Origin: Portunus trituberculatus
Lineage: Eukaryota > Arthropoda > Malacostraca > Decapoda > Portunidae
Direction: 5' to 3'
Assembly (NCBI RefSeq): GCF_017591435.1
Contig: NC_059289.1
Location: forward strand, 7,030,337-7,094,336
DNA length: 64,000 nt
The translations under genes and the position numbers were made by a program. The notes below the pieces were generated by a model. That model was not told the DNA's origin and did no database searches. It was given only the letters and a program-made list of their open reading frames with translations. Shown in pieces: positions 30,511-41,447 of the stretch; positions within the stretch are counted from its first letter, which is position 1; each line of letters opens with the position of its first letter.

Positions 30511-32320
30511 GGCTGGTACTTATAAAACTGTCATACTGCTATGAAACTGTCAAAAGCCAACAAAATGGCGGATATTTGTCATAAATAATTCATAAGCAAT
30601 ATAAATTTGTCATAAACGCTATGAATCTTTCATAAGTCGGTGTCTCACTATGACAGGGTGAACCCTGTTATAAGGGCTTATGAATCACCCATAAGTCAGC
30701 ATGGCGGAACAACAACAACATCGTGTGCGTCAACCAAGGGTGTTTAGAGACAGGAAAGATGTGCTAAATGAACTCAGTGATCGTGAACTCATCAAGAGAT
30801 ACCGACTAGACCGTGCAGGAATTGTTTTTTGTGACAAATTTAGTGCGAGAAGTGCTCTCATGACCAACACTGACAAACAAAGCTCTCACTCCTGAGATGA
30901 AGGTGTTAATAACATTAAGATACTTAGCAACTGGAAAAATGCAACTGTGCAATGGTGATGATCTAGGAGTATCACAACAAACTGTGAGCAGGGTCATCAC
31001 TGAAACACTGGATGCCTTGTGTGCACCTCACATTTTGAACACATATATACAGTTTCCTGCTAATCACCATCAACAGCAATCAAGGGCAGAATTTAGGGCA
31101 ATTGCTGGGTTTCCGGACGTTATTGGTGCAATTGACGGAACTCACATAAGAATTGTCAGACCAAGTCAGTTTGAGGCAGAGTACGTCAACCGCAAGAGAT
31201 ACCATAGCATCAATGTACAGGTGGTCTTTGATGCCAAATATAGGATAGTTGACTTGGAAGCTAAATGGTCAGGCTCAGTTCATGACTCTCGCATCCTGAA
31301 TGAAAGTGGGTTAAAGACCATGTTTGAGACGGGTGTTGTATCAGCTGGTTGCCATTTGCTTGGAGACAGTGGGTATGGGAGCAAGACTTGGCTGCTGACC
31401 CCATATCTTCGACCCCAGCCTGGATACCAATTACACTACAATAGGTAAGTTTTGGAATATTTGGCAGTATGTAAATTAGTGATGAATAGGCTGCATTGAA
31501 TATAGCTACTTACAATGAAGTTCAAAGTTTAAGCATGTTCAAATTATAGTTTTAGTTCATTTTGCAACATCTCTAGAATTCAAGGATTTTTATAATTTTT
31601 TTCCTTATTTCTTAGACAAGTTATGGAATAATTGGTAGTATGTAAATCTATGAAATGAATAGGCTGCATTACGAATAACTAGTTTCAATGTAGTTCCAAG
31701 GTAAAGGTCAAATTATGGTATTAGTTTAGTTTCCAACATCTCAAGAATTGAAGGATTTTTTGTTTAATGTTTAGACAATTATAAGAACCTTTCATTCTTT
31801 GGCAATTTTGGCAGAAATTATTCTTATTCTACTGTTCAAGTGGACAGCATTATCCTCAATATTACCAGCAGTACATGAGTTAACTTTGTATGTTCTCCGT
31901 ATACAAGCATACTGACTGTACCTGCCCCGACCTAACAATATTATAAATTTCAGAACTCATAAGAGGACTAGAAGTGTTGTGGAGAGAGCCTCAGTGCCAT
32001 CTAGCGGCAGCATATGTTGTGGGCCTTAACTTCCAATATGTGACATATACTGTACACTCAAATTATTATGTAAATGGCTTGGAAAAATTTTTAAAATAAA
32101 TATTTTCATCTTTTTCAGACCTTTCCCTAACAATTAATGACAACTTCTCATTCAGGATTGTGACACTTTCAACAGATCGTGAAATCACACATAACAAAGA
32201 TATGAAAGACCCATAGTGCTTATGGAGGGAATTTATGAAACTTTTATAACTTATGGTTGGAAAATATGACACTTTCATAGCTATGGCTACGGTTATGACT
32301 AAAATTTATAAGTACCAGGC
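30511..32320 (+). mobile_element. PIF/Harbinger DNA transposon with CTG target duplication
   Basis: 1810 bases bounded by inverted ends GGCTGGTACTTATAA (left) and TTATAAGTACCAGGC (right, its complement with one mismatch). CTG at 30508-30510 is repeated at 32321-32323; copy 1 of the LTR element has the uninterrupted site with a single CTG. Subterminal regions have many ATAAGT/CATAA motifs (30560-30690 and 32200-32280). It carries one transposase gene in two exons, damaged. No Myb-like second gene is visible. A three-base target duplication fits the family. Confidence 0.9.
30701..31985 (+). pseudogene. Harbinger transposase (HARBI1-like), broken
   Basis: The N-terminal frame (30701-30895) has DRKDVLNELSDRELIKRYRL. 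A shift near 30870 separates it from the main frame (30897-31448): MKVLITLRYLATGKMQLCNG, a helix-turn-helix with VSQQTVSRVI, the first catalytic Asp in IGAIDGTHI, VHDSRIL and the second Asp in LLGDSGYG. It reads to HYNR and a GTAAGT donor at 31446. A TTTCAG acceptor near 31951 opens an exon with THKRTRSVVERA, which supplies the catalytic Glu. After that the frame diverges (SVPSSGS) and stops at about 32027, so the C-terminal third is missing. The enzyme moves DNA by cut and paste; this copy is probably inactive. The intron inside is about 500 bases. Confidence 0.82.
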
Positions 32321-32323
32321 CTG

Positions 32324-32870
32324 GTCCTGTGCCCCCTGAGGACGAGTCCGACATCGAATTCCTCTTCTCATCACCTAAAGGACGCCCCTCAAACAGCCAA
32401 ATCATGTCCAACCTTGATGGGTTTTTTTTTTTAACACTTTCACAACAGTCTGATCTTAAAAAGTTATTGCTAGACTTTTCGGAAATCACAGGTGACCTTC
32501 CAGGGCTTTGTACCACTATCCAACATGATATAATATTAATATCTAATGACATCAAGCCTATAAGACAACCAGCCTATCGCATTTCACCCATTAAAAGAGA
32601 CTTGATGAAAAAAGAGGTAGACTATCTGCTCTGTCATCACCTTGCAGAACCTAGTATATCCCCTTGGGCTTCTCCCTGCCTGTTAACATTTAAGCCAGAT
32701 GGTAGTAGTCGATTTTGCACCGACTACAGGAAATTAAATAAAGTGACGGTACCAGACTCCTACCCATTGTCCTTGATAGAGGACCTTATAGATAGCATAA
32801 GAGTAGCCAAATTTGTAACTACCATAGATTTACTTCAGGGTTACTACCAGATTCCCCTCTCGGACGAGTG
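32324..32870 (+). CDS. pol (RT part): Reverse transcriptase N-terminal half, copy 2
   Basis: Continues the linker from before the Harbinger insert (DESDIEFLFSSPKGRPSNSQ) into SNDIKPIRQPAYRISPIKR, SSRFCTDYRKLN and TTIDLLQGYYQIPLS. The rest of RT is absent: the sequence switches at about 32870-32880 to unrelated DNA starting TGTAACGCCC. Confidence 0.87.
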
Positions 32871-32878
32871 TAACGCCC

Positions 32879-33421
32879 GCTCTCCACCACACACAGACAC
32901 ACACACACACACACACTCACTACTCACAACTGTCGGGCTGACTCGCCGACTGACTCTCCCTCTTTAGTTTCAAAATTATTAAAAATGTGAAAAGAAACAA
33001 GATTGAATATTTAAGTTGAAAATTTAATTGGAGAACTGATAAACAAATAAGTAAACTTTGTGGAACCCCAATGAATACACAGAATTTAAGTACTTGTCTT
33101 TATGATAGCGCAGTGTGTGACTCCCACTCCACGATGGAGGGGGCCACAACCGAGTCACTAATCTTTGGCACTGGATTTCTTTCTTTTTTTTCTGTTCTTC
33201 CTGACAACACTTTTGAACTTTAAAAGAAGGGGATGCGGGTTCTGGGGTTACAGTTTTAACACGAATCGATTACCCATCCCTGCTTGCTTCAACCGTTTTT
33301 GTCCGTCTGTATGTATGCCTCGATGTGCATCCCTTGCACCACAAGACAAAATTATAGAATAGTACATTATTTAAACATAATAATTTGTTTCAACTTATTC
33401 TACCTTAACCTACAATCTAAC
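32879..33421. mobile_element. Unidentified 540-base block inside copy 2
   Basis: Starts TGTAACGCCCGCTCTCCACC, has a CA tract at 32898-32918 and AT-rich DNA to 33421. The sequence spanning into the LTR ends CTAACTGTTACA, so the block could be a solo LTR of another family (TG...CA), but no flanking duplication is visible. It has no coding content. Confidence 0.4.
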
Positions 33422-33983
33422 TGTTACAGCCCGCCCGTAACATACTCCACTACCATCACCTCCTCCGCTTGCTACCTCGTTCGCCACCTCTCCACCTCCC
33501 CTCCACATCACCGTCTCATGAAGCCCCGCTCCTGTTCCGAAGTAGGATTCACGCGGCCCCATTCTACTCAAGCGGAGGTATTAAGCGAGCTCCCTGATTT
33601 TTGGAAGTCAGTCGAGGTCAAGGCCTCAACCAGTGAACACACCGCCTCTTGGAGTACCGTGGGATCCCCATCACCCAGCACTTCACCACTGCGACACCTC
33701 ATAAGTATCACTTCCCCTCGTCCCGTTTTTCCACATTGCTTCCATATAGGATTAGTATTATTGTTAGGTATTGTTAAGTTGGGTTCTTTATTGTTATGTT
33801 TATTTGTGTTATATCTATATGTGTATGTCAGCTTCATGTGTGTTTTGTTATTAGGTTATTAAATAGCTTCTTAAGTGCCCCCTTTGCATATCCTCACCAG
33901 TTGAACCTGCTGTTTTTTTTTTTTTTTTATTGTTCACCGGCTCCCCGATGCCAATCTTACCCATTTAACCGGTGATCGTAACA
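33422..33983 (+). repeat. 3' LTR of Gmr1-like copy 2
   Basis: 562 bases, TGTTACAG to GATCGTAACA. Lacks some 35 bases found in the 5' LTR (around 33840-33850). No polypurine tract precedes it. Downstream flank is jockey C-terminal sequence. Confidence 0.87.
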
Positions 33984-34521
33984 GTTCTTGTATGGAGTAC
34001 TCTTCGCATGTTTAGGGAGGGTTCCACTCAGTTTTATTAGACAGGGTGGAATCAAAAGCTTTTCCTCTCATCAACTCCCCTCCTCTGACTGACTGTCTTC
34101 AGCCTCTTTTTCACCACCGAAATGTTGCATCCCTTTCTATCTTTTATCGCTATTTTCATGCTAACTGTTCTACTGATCTTGCTAACTGCATGCCTCCCCC
34201 CCTCCTGCGGCCTCGCTGCACAAGGCTTTCTTCTTCCTCTCATCCCTATTGTGTCCAACTACTAATGCAAGAGTTAACCTGTACTCTAAATTATTGGTAC
34301 ATTTCACTGGTGAACTCTGGAACTCCCTTCCTGTTTCTGTATTTTCAACTTCCTACGACTTGACTTCTTATTAGAGGAAGGTATCGAGGCATTTCCTCCC
34401 TAGTTCTGGCTGACGCTTTTCTTTCCTGCAGAGAACCAGCACCCAATTGGTCCTTTTTCTTAAATATTTGTTTCGCCCTTTGCTGGCCCTCTAGCCTACA
34501 TACAAAAAAAAAAAAAAAAAA
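33984..34521 (+). mobile_element. Jockey-like LINE, fourth copy, 3' end with poly(A)
   Basis: Reads FPLINSPPLTDCLQPLFHHR, NVASLSIFYRYFHANCSTDL and SGTPF-type C-terminus, then a 3' untranslated part and 18 A at 34503-34520. With 24596-26075 it is one LINE interrupted by the LTR element, although about 400 bases of LINE are missing at the junction. Confidence 0.85.
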
Positions 34522-34893
34522 GGATTAAGTCAAACAAACCTAAACTGAACCAACTCGCCTCAAAGTTCCCATGCATACATGCCCGAAAATTAACATACGC
34601 GACTTAAACTCCAACTAAACTCAGCCAAACAAAACCAAAATAAACAACTCCTCTCACAGTCGCACCTTTCTTCTTCGCAACACACAAAACATCACAACAC
34701 GTTTTCTCTCAAGGCGGGGCGGGTGCAGATAACAACTAGAGCGCTGCTTCCTCTAAGCCTCGTACTTTCTTCCCATCCCAATCTAAACTCCTCGATTCAT
34801 TCCTCACTAAGTCCCGCAATCTCCCCCTAACGGCGCCTTTTCATAATTTCTTTTTCCCCCGCCGTGAAATCCAACCGCAGCTTCAACCACCCA

Positions 34894-34895
<2 letters not shown>
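34522..34895. other. Intergenic stretch, no gene seen
   Basis: A/C-rich DNA; nothing recognised. Confidence 0.5.

Positions 34896-34981
<86 letters not shown>
34896..34981. repeat. (CT)n microsatellite
   Basis: About 43 CT units. Confidence 0.96.
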
Positions 34982-34982
<1 letters not shown>

Positions 34983-35820
34983 ACTGCAAACTCAAATATT
35001 CTTGTAAAAATAATGTGACTTAAAGGGTAATTTAGAGGCTGTTTTCGGACCGTCTTTCACCGATGTCCCATAAGCTTATTGATTCCAAGTTGATATATTT
35101 ATTAGTGTATGGCCGGCTTGCTGCCTGTCTGCCTGCCTGCCTGTCTGTCTGCCCCGGGCTGTGAGTGAACCCAGACTCGACCGCCGAGGAACTTCTTTAA
35201 GCAGGAGTAGAAATCACAGGTTTATGGACTCGAGACAAGCTCTTTATCAGTGTGAGCCACGCAACCCCAGTCAATGTGTAGCTTCGTTAATATAAATAAA
35301 GAAAAAAAAATGCTCGTTGGAAGCTGGCTATGCATGAAATGCTCAACTATCTGTAGACTTTTATTATCATTATATCATCATCATCATTAGTTATTATCAT
35401 TATTATTATTATTATTACTATTATTACCATCGTCATCACTATTACAACATTACCTACGATGATCACCAAGACATCACATGATAAGAAAAACATCACTAAC
35501 ACATAACAAAAACAAACTCCTCGCCCTTCTTCACAGACTCCCATCGGTAACATGTGCCATTCCGTCTTCCCATTGCAATTTCATGAGTGCGGTGCGGAGG
35601 CAGACACCACCTCGTCCCCCGTCCCCTGTCCCCCACCCAGCACCTCCCAGGCCATTGCGCGGCGGCCATTGGTGCTGCAAATGTCGCTGGCGGCACGAAG
35701 ACAGGAGTGATCAGGCAGAGGGCCGCACCCTGACGCTGAACGCAGAGGGAGAAATGGTGGTGAAGAGAGGAGAGAGGAAGGAGAGGAACGGAGTGAGTGA
35801 GGCTAACACCTGTATGCATA
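34982..35820. other. Intergenic, with ATT-type tract and a GC-rich patch
   Basis: GCCT/GTCT units at 35110-35150, an ATT/ATC tract at 35360-35440, and a GC-rich segment at 35580-35740. The last could be an exon or CpG-rich element, but no frame shows a recognisable domain and no convincing splice pair is seen. Confidence 0.45.
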
Positions 35821-36020
35821 GATGCTTTGTTCTCTCACTACGACAGTTTCCCAAGTCCCCAGAGACGACTGCCCGGGTTTTCAAGACAGTTTCTCCTTAT
35901 GATAAACTAGTAATCTTGCTAACCCATTACCAAGACCATTAAAAACATCCTTAAAAACACGAGTGCCTTCAACTAGACCCTTTGGAAAGTAATGATGGTG
36001 AGAGAGAAGTGTTTCAGAAT
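35821..36020 (+). repeat. Dispersed repeat copy 2
   Basis: Matches 42365-42570 and 17036-17236 over about 200 bases: GCTTTG, TCTCACTACGAC, CAGAGACGA, GGTTTTCAAGACAGTTTCTC, AAAACATCCTTAAAAACACG, CCTTCAACTAGACCCTTTGG, and GAAGTGTTTCAGAATACGG. No coding capacity. Confidence 0.6.
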
Positions 36021-36131
36021 ACGGGCCCAAGAGTGAGAGGAAAGGGAAAAATAGAGAAAGGAAGGGAACGGAAAGGAAATCAAGGTAAGGAAGGAAAAGG
36101 ATAGATATGGAAAGGAGATTAAAAGTGAGAA

Positions 36132-36190
<59 letters not shown>

Positions 36191-36781
36191 GATAGGTCAT
36201 GAAGGGAAAGGCTCATAATTTACACACTAACCACTTGTTTTTACTCAGCAAGGGAAAACAGGAAGAGAAGGAGGAGGAGGAGGAGGAGGAGGAGGAGGAG
36301 GAGGGAGGAGGAGGAGGAGCTCATGACATCTTCAACAATTCATTCGGGAAAGGAAGGAAACAGGAATGAAAGGTGAATGAAGAGGGAGGAGAGAAGCCGA
36401 GGAAAATACAAAACCAACAACAAAGAAAGGACGAGGGAAGAGCGAGTTAAAAAAAAGTGAGCTAATTCTTGTGTTTTGCGGGATTCAGTGTGTGGGGGAA
36501 TCAGGTGAAATAGAAGACAAATAATTTTCAGAGACGATTGAAAGGTGAACATGTATGAATGAGAAAAATTCAGAGAGAGAAAGGGAGAGGGATGTGTAGA
36601 TGAAAGGAAGAAGAGATAGAGAGAGACAGATTGAGAAAAGAAACAAATAAAATAAGGACAGAGACAGACAAGTAAACAGATAAAAAAAAAGGAAATAGGA
36701 AGGGAGAGAGATAAACAGACAGACAGAGACAGAACGACAAAACGTGACAGAAACCGATAAAAATGGCAAGATTTAGACAGA

Positions 36782-36838
<57 letters not shown>

Positions 36839-37260
36839 AGAGAGAAAGGTACGAGACAAGTATAGCAATGTCGTGTGTAAAATCTTCCCTGCTTTTCGAG
36901 TCTCCAGGTACACGCAGCCACTATTACCTGGGACAATCACAGCTGGAATCAATAAACAATGGGGACCTAGAGTGGGTCTAACACACGGACACTGGAGGGA
37001 GGAGGGAAGCAGGAAGGAACAGAAAGGAAGATCAAACACGAGCAGGAAGGAACAGAAAGGAAGATCAATCAAGGAGGAGGAGGAGGAGGAGGAGGAGGAG
37101 GAGGAGGAGGAGGAGGAGGAGGTTGAGGAGGAGGAGGAGGAGGAGGAGGAGATGGAAGAGGAAGATGAAGAAAAATACAAGGTTAACTTTGTACTCGACG
37201 TTTTTGCGAACACACACACACACACATACACACACACACGCTGTACCAAAGTTTAGATGT
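36021..37260. repeat. Purine-rich microsatellite block
   Basis: The plus strand is mostly A and G. Tracts: (AG)n 36135-36187, (GGA)n 36269-36320, (AC)n 36784-36834, a 35-base duplicated unit with AGGAACAGAAAGGAAGATCA (37014 and 37048), (GGA)n 37071-37152 and (CA)n 37210-37239. Long open frames here are only repeat translations. Confidence 0.85.
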
Positions 37261-37959
37261 TCGTCGTTTTATCCAAAGTATCCAAACCTACTTAATCTTG
37301 CTCTTTGTTTGTTCGTTTTTCCTTGCGCCGCTTCTTGAGAACACTGAAACTTTAGCTCCACTAGATTTTTTACTCCTTCCTTCCTTCCTTCCAATTCTCT
37401 TTTTACCTTTCCTTCTCTTCCTCTTCTTTCCCCTCCGCCCCCTGTTCTTTCTTCGAACTTTGCATAAAAGACTCAAAGGGATTTCCAACTACTTATGTGC
37501 ATTGATGAGACTTATAACTACTGCTGTTACTACTATTGCTTTTACTACTACTACTACTACTACTAAATCTTTTCTCATCCTATCATTACTAGCACCACCA
37601 TCATTACTAGTACTATTGCCATTGCTACTGCTGCTACTAGTACTAATATGGTCACTACGATACTTAAACTACTACTATTGTTACTCATCCAATGCATCAT
37701 ACAATACAAGTAGATGAATAATCAGAATGGGAGAATCACAATTCAAGGATAGTTAAATAAAGGACGGTAAACCGCGAACAGGGTGGACACTGCAAGGATG
37801 ATCCAGAGGCGAAAACTGACAAATGAGTGAAAATAAGATAAATGACTGAAGAACACATGAAAGTTTTGATGCTATGACCTCGAGAAGAAGAGAAACCTAT
37901 ATATTTATTGGACAATATTGCAAATATGTTGTGGAGAAGATGTATAGAATGGCTGATGT
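37261..37959. other. Pyrimidine-rich and ACT-repeat DNA
   Basis: C/T-rich at 37370-37460, then (ACT)n-type DNA at 37515-37680. No gene seen. Confidence 0.5.
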
Positions 37960-39050
37960 GATTTGGAAAGGACGAACAACTGGAGGAAGAAGATAAAGGT
38001 CGAAGAATAGAAAAGAGATGAGCTTTGTAAAAGAGGTCTGAATAACACGAGAAACTGGAAGAGACGAGAAAGGAACATTGAAGAAAGCGAGAAAAGATAT
38101 ATTTTTCACTGGAGTATCCTGGAAATAATCCTGAAAAAGAAGAACAGTTGGGAAAAGAACAGCGATGGGTGTGGAAAGGTGAAAATACTACTTTTGTTGA
38201 GGTGAACTGATAAAAAGACACGATTAGCTGCAGAGATGAGTGAAGCTTGCAGAAAGCTGGGAAGAGATTAATAAAATATCTGGTGTGGTTTAGACGAAGA
38301 CGAACAGCTGGAAGAGATGATAGAAGAAGTGTGGATAATGATGGGGGTGAGCTGAATAAAACGATGTAAATAGAAAAGAAAAACACACGAAATATTGACA
38401 GAGATAAAATGAAGATTACAGAGGGCTAAAGAAAATATTCAAAACAACGTTTGGGTGATTTAGAACAGACGAACAGCTGGAAGATACATGTAAAAGACTG
38501 GAGAATGATGAAGCAATGCTTTTTATTTGAATGATCTGAAAAAAAATGTACAACTAAGATAAACGGCGAGTAATGCAGAAATCAAGAGTCGTCAGGAAAA
38601 GAATAACTGGAAGAAAAGAGTGAGGACTGCAGATGATGAAAAAACGAGTTTTAGTGAGGAGGCGCCCTGCAAAAAATAAACATCCGGAAGAGATGAGTGT
38701 AGAAGCCTGAAGATATGAAGAGAGAAATCTCACTGGAATGGACTGGAGAAGATGAACAAATGGAAGGGACGAGTGGAGAAAGCCGAAAAAATTGTGAAGA
38801 GCTGGTATGACTTGAGAAACACGAAGTGGAAGAGACGAGTATAGAGAAGACTGGAGATAATAAGACAAAAAAAATTACTTAGATAGCCTGGAAAAACGAA
38901 TAACTGGAACATTTATGAAGAGACGAATGAAGAAAAGATGACAAAAATGCAAAGGCGGATTAATGAGAGGACTGGAGAAGATAAGACAAGAATTTTGGTG
39001 AGATAGCTTGGAAAAGACGAACAACTGGAAGAGGCGAGAAGATCCGACTG
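37960..39050. repeat. Diverged minisatellite, about 75-85 bp period
   Basis: The motif GACGAACAACTGGAAGAGAC recurs in degenerate form at about 37975, 38048, 38140, 38298, 38466, 38600, 38678, 38749, 38816, 38890 and 39012. The spacing is 67-91 bases or about double that. Between motifs are GAAGACTGGAGA and GATAGCTTGGAAAA-like pieces. Confidence 0.65.
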
Positions 39051-39449
39051 AATAGAAGAAACAAAAAAAAAAAAAAAAGCGAAAAGAAACATGACATTGA
39101 AGATATCAAAACATTGAAAAACAGATTACAAAAAAAAAAAAAAATACACCGAGAAGGCTTAAGAGGAAAAAAATACTTAAAACATGACAGCGCCTTTCTA
39201 ACATACAACATTTATCTTATCTATTTTCCCCTTGTATTTTATCTAACAGCTGCAAGAGAATTCGTAGGTGGGAAGGCGGGTGCCACAGATTTATGCAAAC
39301 TTAATTTATTTTATGCCTCGCTACCACCACTACCACCGAGGGAAGCGAGAGTTGCGGCATGGCGAGAGATACACATTTCATACACACGATATGCTCTGGT
39401 TTCCTCTCCCCAGTGCAGTGTATGTGCTCATGGCCTTGTTTTTTAATTG

Positions 39450-39450
<1 letters not shown>
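39051..39450. other. Intergenic stretch, no gene seen
   Basis: A runs at 39062-39078 and 39129-39142; no recognisable gene. Confidence 0.5.
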
Positions 39451-39518
<68 letters not shown>

Positions 39519-39527
39519 TGTCTGTCT
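39451..39527. repeat. (GT)n microsatellite ending at gap
   Basis: About 33 GT units then TCTG units, cut by the gap at 39528. The array probably caused the assembly break. Confidence 0.95.
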
Positions 39528-40027
39528 NNNNNNNNNNNNNNNNNNNNNNNNNNNNNNNNNNNNNNNNNNNNNNNNNNNNNNNNNNNNNNNNNNNNNNNNN
39601 NNNNNNNNNNNNNNNNNNNNNNNNNNNNNNNNNNNNNNNNNNNNNNNNNNNNNNNNNNNNNNNNNNNNNNNNNNNNNNNNNNNNNNNNNNNNNNNNNNNN
39701 NNNNNNNNNNNNNNNNNNNNNNNNNNNNNNNNNNNNNNNNNNNNNNNNNNNNNNNNNNNNNNNNNNNNNNNNNNNNNNNNNNNNNNNNNNNNNNNNNNNN
39801 NNNNNNNNNNNNNNNNNNNNNNNNNNNNNNNNNNNNNNNNNNNNNNNNNNNNNNNNNNNNNNNNNNNNNNNNNNNNNNNNNNNNNNNNNNNNNNNNNNNN
39901 NNNNNNNNNNNNNNNNNNNNNNNNNNNNNNNNNNNNNNNNNNNNNNNNNNNNNNNNNNNNNNNNNNNNNNNNNNNNNNNNNNNNNNNNNNNNNNNNNNNN
40001 NNNNNNNNNNNNNNNNNNNNNNNNNNN
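39528..40027. other. Assembly gap, 500 N
   Basis: Exactly 500 unknown bases, between a GT array and a tandem array. Confidence 0.98.
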
Positions 40028-40735
40028 TGCTGCTGTCTTCTGTTCGTTCCGTCTCCTCCACCTCTTCCAACTGCAGTGCGATAAAAGAAGGGATTAAGTT
40101 TGTTTTCCTTTATTTGGCGTGGTTTCTTTCTCTTTGTCCTGAAGAAAAAGAGGGCCAATAGATCTGCTGCTATCTAATGTTGGTTCCTTCATCTCCACCT
40201 CCTCCTTGTTAGTAAATGTGAAAAAAGAGAGGATTGTGGTTTCCTTTATTTGGGTTGTTTTGTTTCCCTTTGTCTTGAGGAATGTGAGGGTCAATAGATA
40301 TGCTGGTGTCTAGTGTTGATTCCTTCTCCTCCACCTCCTTCCTATAGTAAATGTAATAAGAAAGAGGATTACGTTTGTTTTCTTATGTTTGGCTTATTTT
40401 CTTTCGCTTTGCCCAGAGGAATAAGGAGGCCAATCGATCTGCTAGTGTTAGGTATTTAGTTCCTTCTCCACTTCCTCCTCCCTGCAGTAAAAGTGATAAA
40501 AAGAGAGTATTATGTTTGTCTTCCTTGCTTTCTTTTCCTTTGTCCTCAAGAAGATTAGAGCCAATAGATCTGCTGGTGTTTGGTTCCTTTTTCTCCACCT
40601 CCTCCTAACAGTACATGTGATAAAATAGAGGACTATGTTTGTTTCTGTTTTATCTGTGTTGCCTTCTTTCCCTTTGTCCTGAAAAAAAAAAATGTGGGCT
40701 ATTAGATCTGCTGGTGCTGGTTCTTTGTACGTATT
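40028..40735. repeat. Tandem array, about 136 bp unit, five copies
   Basis: The marker CAATAGATCTGCTG or near match is at 40155, 40292, 40431, 40562 and 40699, spacing 131-139 bases. Each unit also has TTCCTTCTCCTCCACCTCCT, AGTAAATGTGATAAAA, GGATTA.GTTTGTTTTC and CTTTGTCCTGAGGAA. It starts in mid-unit at the gap, so its true size is unknown. Confidence 0.85.
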
Positions 40736-41364
40736 CAGTTTCTGTATGCAGTACTTTGCGTGAGGAAAGAAAGGTAGGTACAGGTCTTGTTGTATGTAAG
40801 GTTAGTCAGCTTAGTTCGGTTTGTCCAGAAATATAAAGTAAAAAGACTTGTGTTTAGTCGATTGTACTTCTTTTGTGTTTCTTTGTGATTATTTTTGCTA
40901 CTTCAGATCAATTTGTAGTTTCTTTGCATTTTTTTTTTTTGCGATTATTCTTGTTGCTTCAGATAAAATTGTACTTTCTTTGTATATCTTTTTTTATTCT
41001 TTTTTATTGTTTTCGTTGCTTAAGATACAACCTCACTCATGATCACGATGGACACTTTGTTATGTTATTGTATGGTATGCTACGCTAGGTTGAAGGCGTT
41101 ATCACCTGAAAAATAATAGAGGTAAAAGAAATATCTCTCATTTAACGTCACATGTGTTGTTTGTGTTCTTGTTGTAGTCTTGGTAGCTACGATGTCAGAT
41201 TTTGTTTTGTTAAGATGAGTGTGTTGTTGTTGTTTTGGTGGTGGTGGTGGTGGTGGTGGTGGTGTTGCGTTAAAAGAAAAAATGTAAATAAACTAAATTT
41301 TCTGAAGCGTAATAGTGTTGGACAAAAAAATGAGCAAATATGAAAGTTATTATAATATTTACAC

Positions 41365-41365
<1 letters not shown>
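40736..41365. other. T-rich intergenic DNA with (TGG)n
   Basis: A short duplicated block with GCGATTATT/GTGATTATTTTTGCTACTTCAG lies at 40886-40970. (TGG)n at 41238-41265. No gene. Confidence 0.5.

Positions 41366-41447
<82 letters not shown>
41366..41447. repeat. Compound (GA)n(TG)n microsatellite
   Basis: About 14 GA units at 41366-41395 followed by about 25 TG units to 41447. Confidence 0.95.

Larger units (their letters stand above)
26076..33983 (+). mobile_element. Gmr1-like Ty3/gypsy LTR retrotransposon, copy 2 (3' truncated, with Harbinger insert)
   Basis: Plus-strand copy of the element at 344-7075: 5' LTR 26076-26674, primer site 26677-26694, gag 27355-28600, protease 28623-29030, integrase 29200-30500, then RT start 32329-32870. 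A PIF/Harbinger transposon (30511-32320) interrupts the integrase-RT junction. After GYYQIPLS the element stops; RT palm, RNase H and polypurine tract are missing, replaced by about 550 unrelated bases before the 3' LTR at 33422. The domain order again puts integrase before RT. Flanks CACTC and GTTCT do not form a target duplication. Confidence 0.88.

Noticed and set aside
35560..35820. GC-rich segment as a coding exon
   Set aside because: Frames on both strands are open but show no domain, and the only splice-like signals are weak.
36873..37256. Glu-rich frame resembling an acidic protein
   Set aside because: It is only the GGA microsatellite; there is no start context, splice signal or domain.
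40045..40269. CRISPR-like spacing in the ~136 bp array
   Set aside because: Units are similar throughout, with no conserved repeat and variable spacer pattern; it is an ordinary tandem array in eukaryotic DNA.
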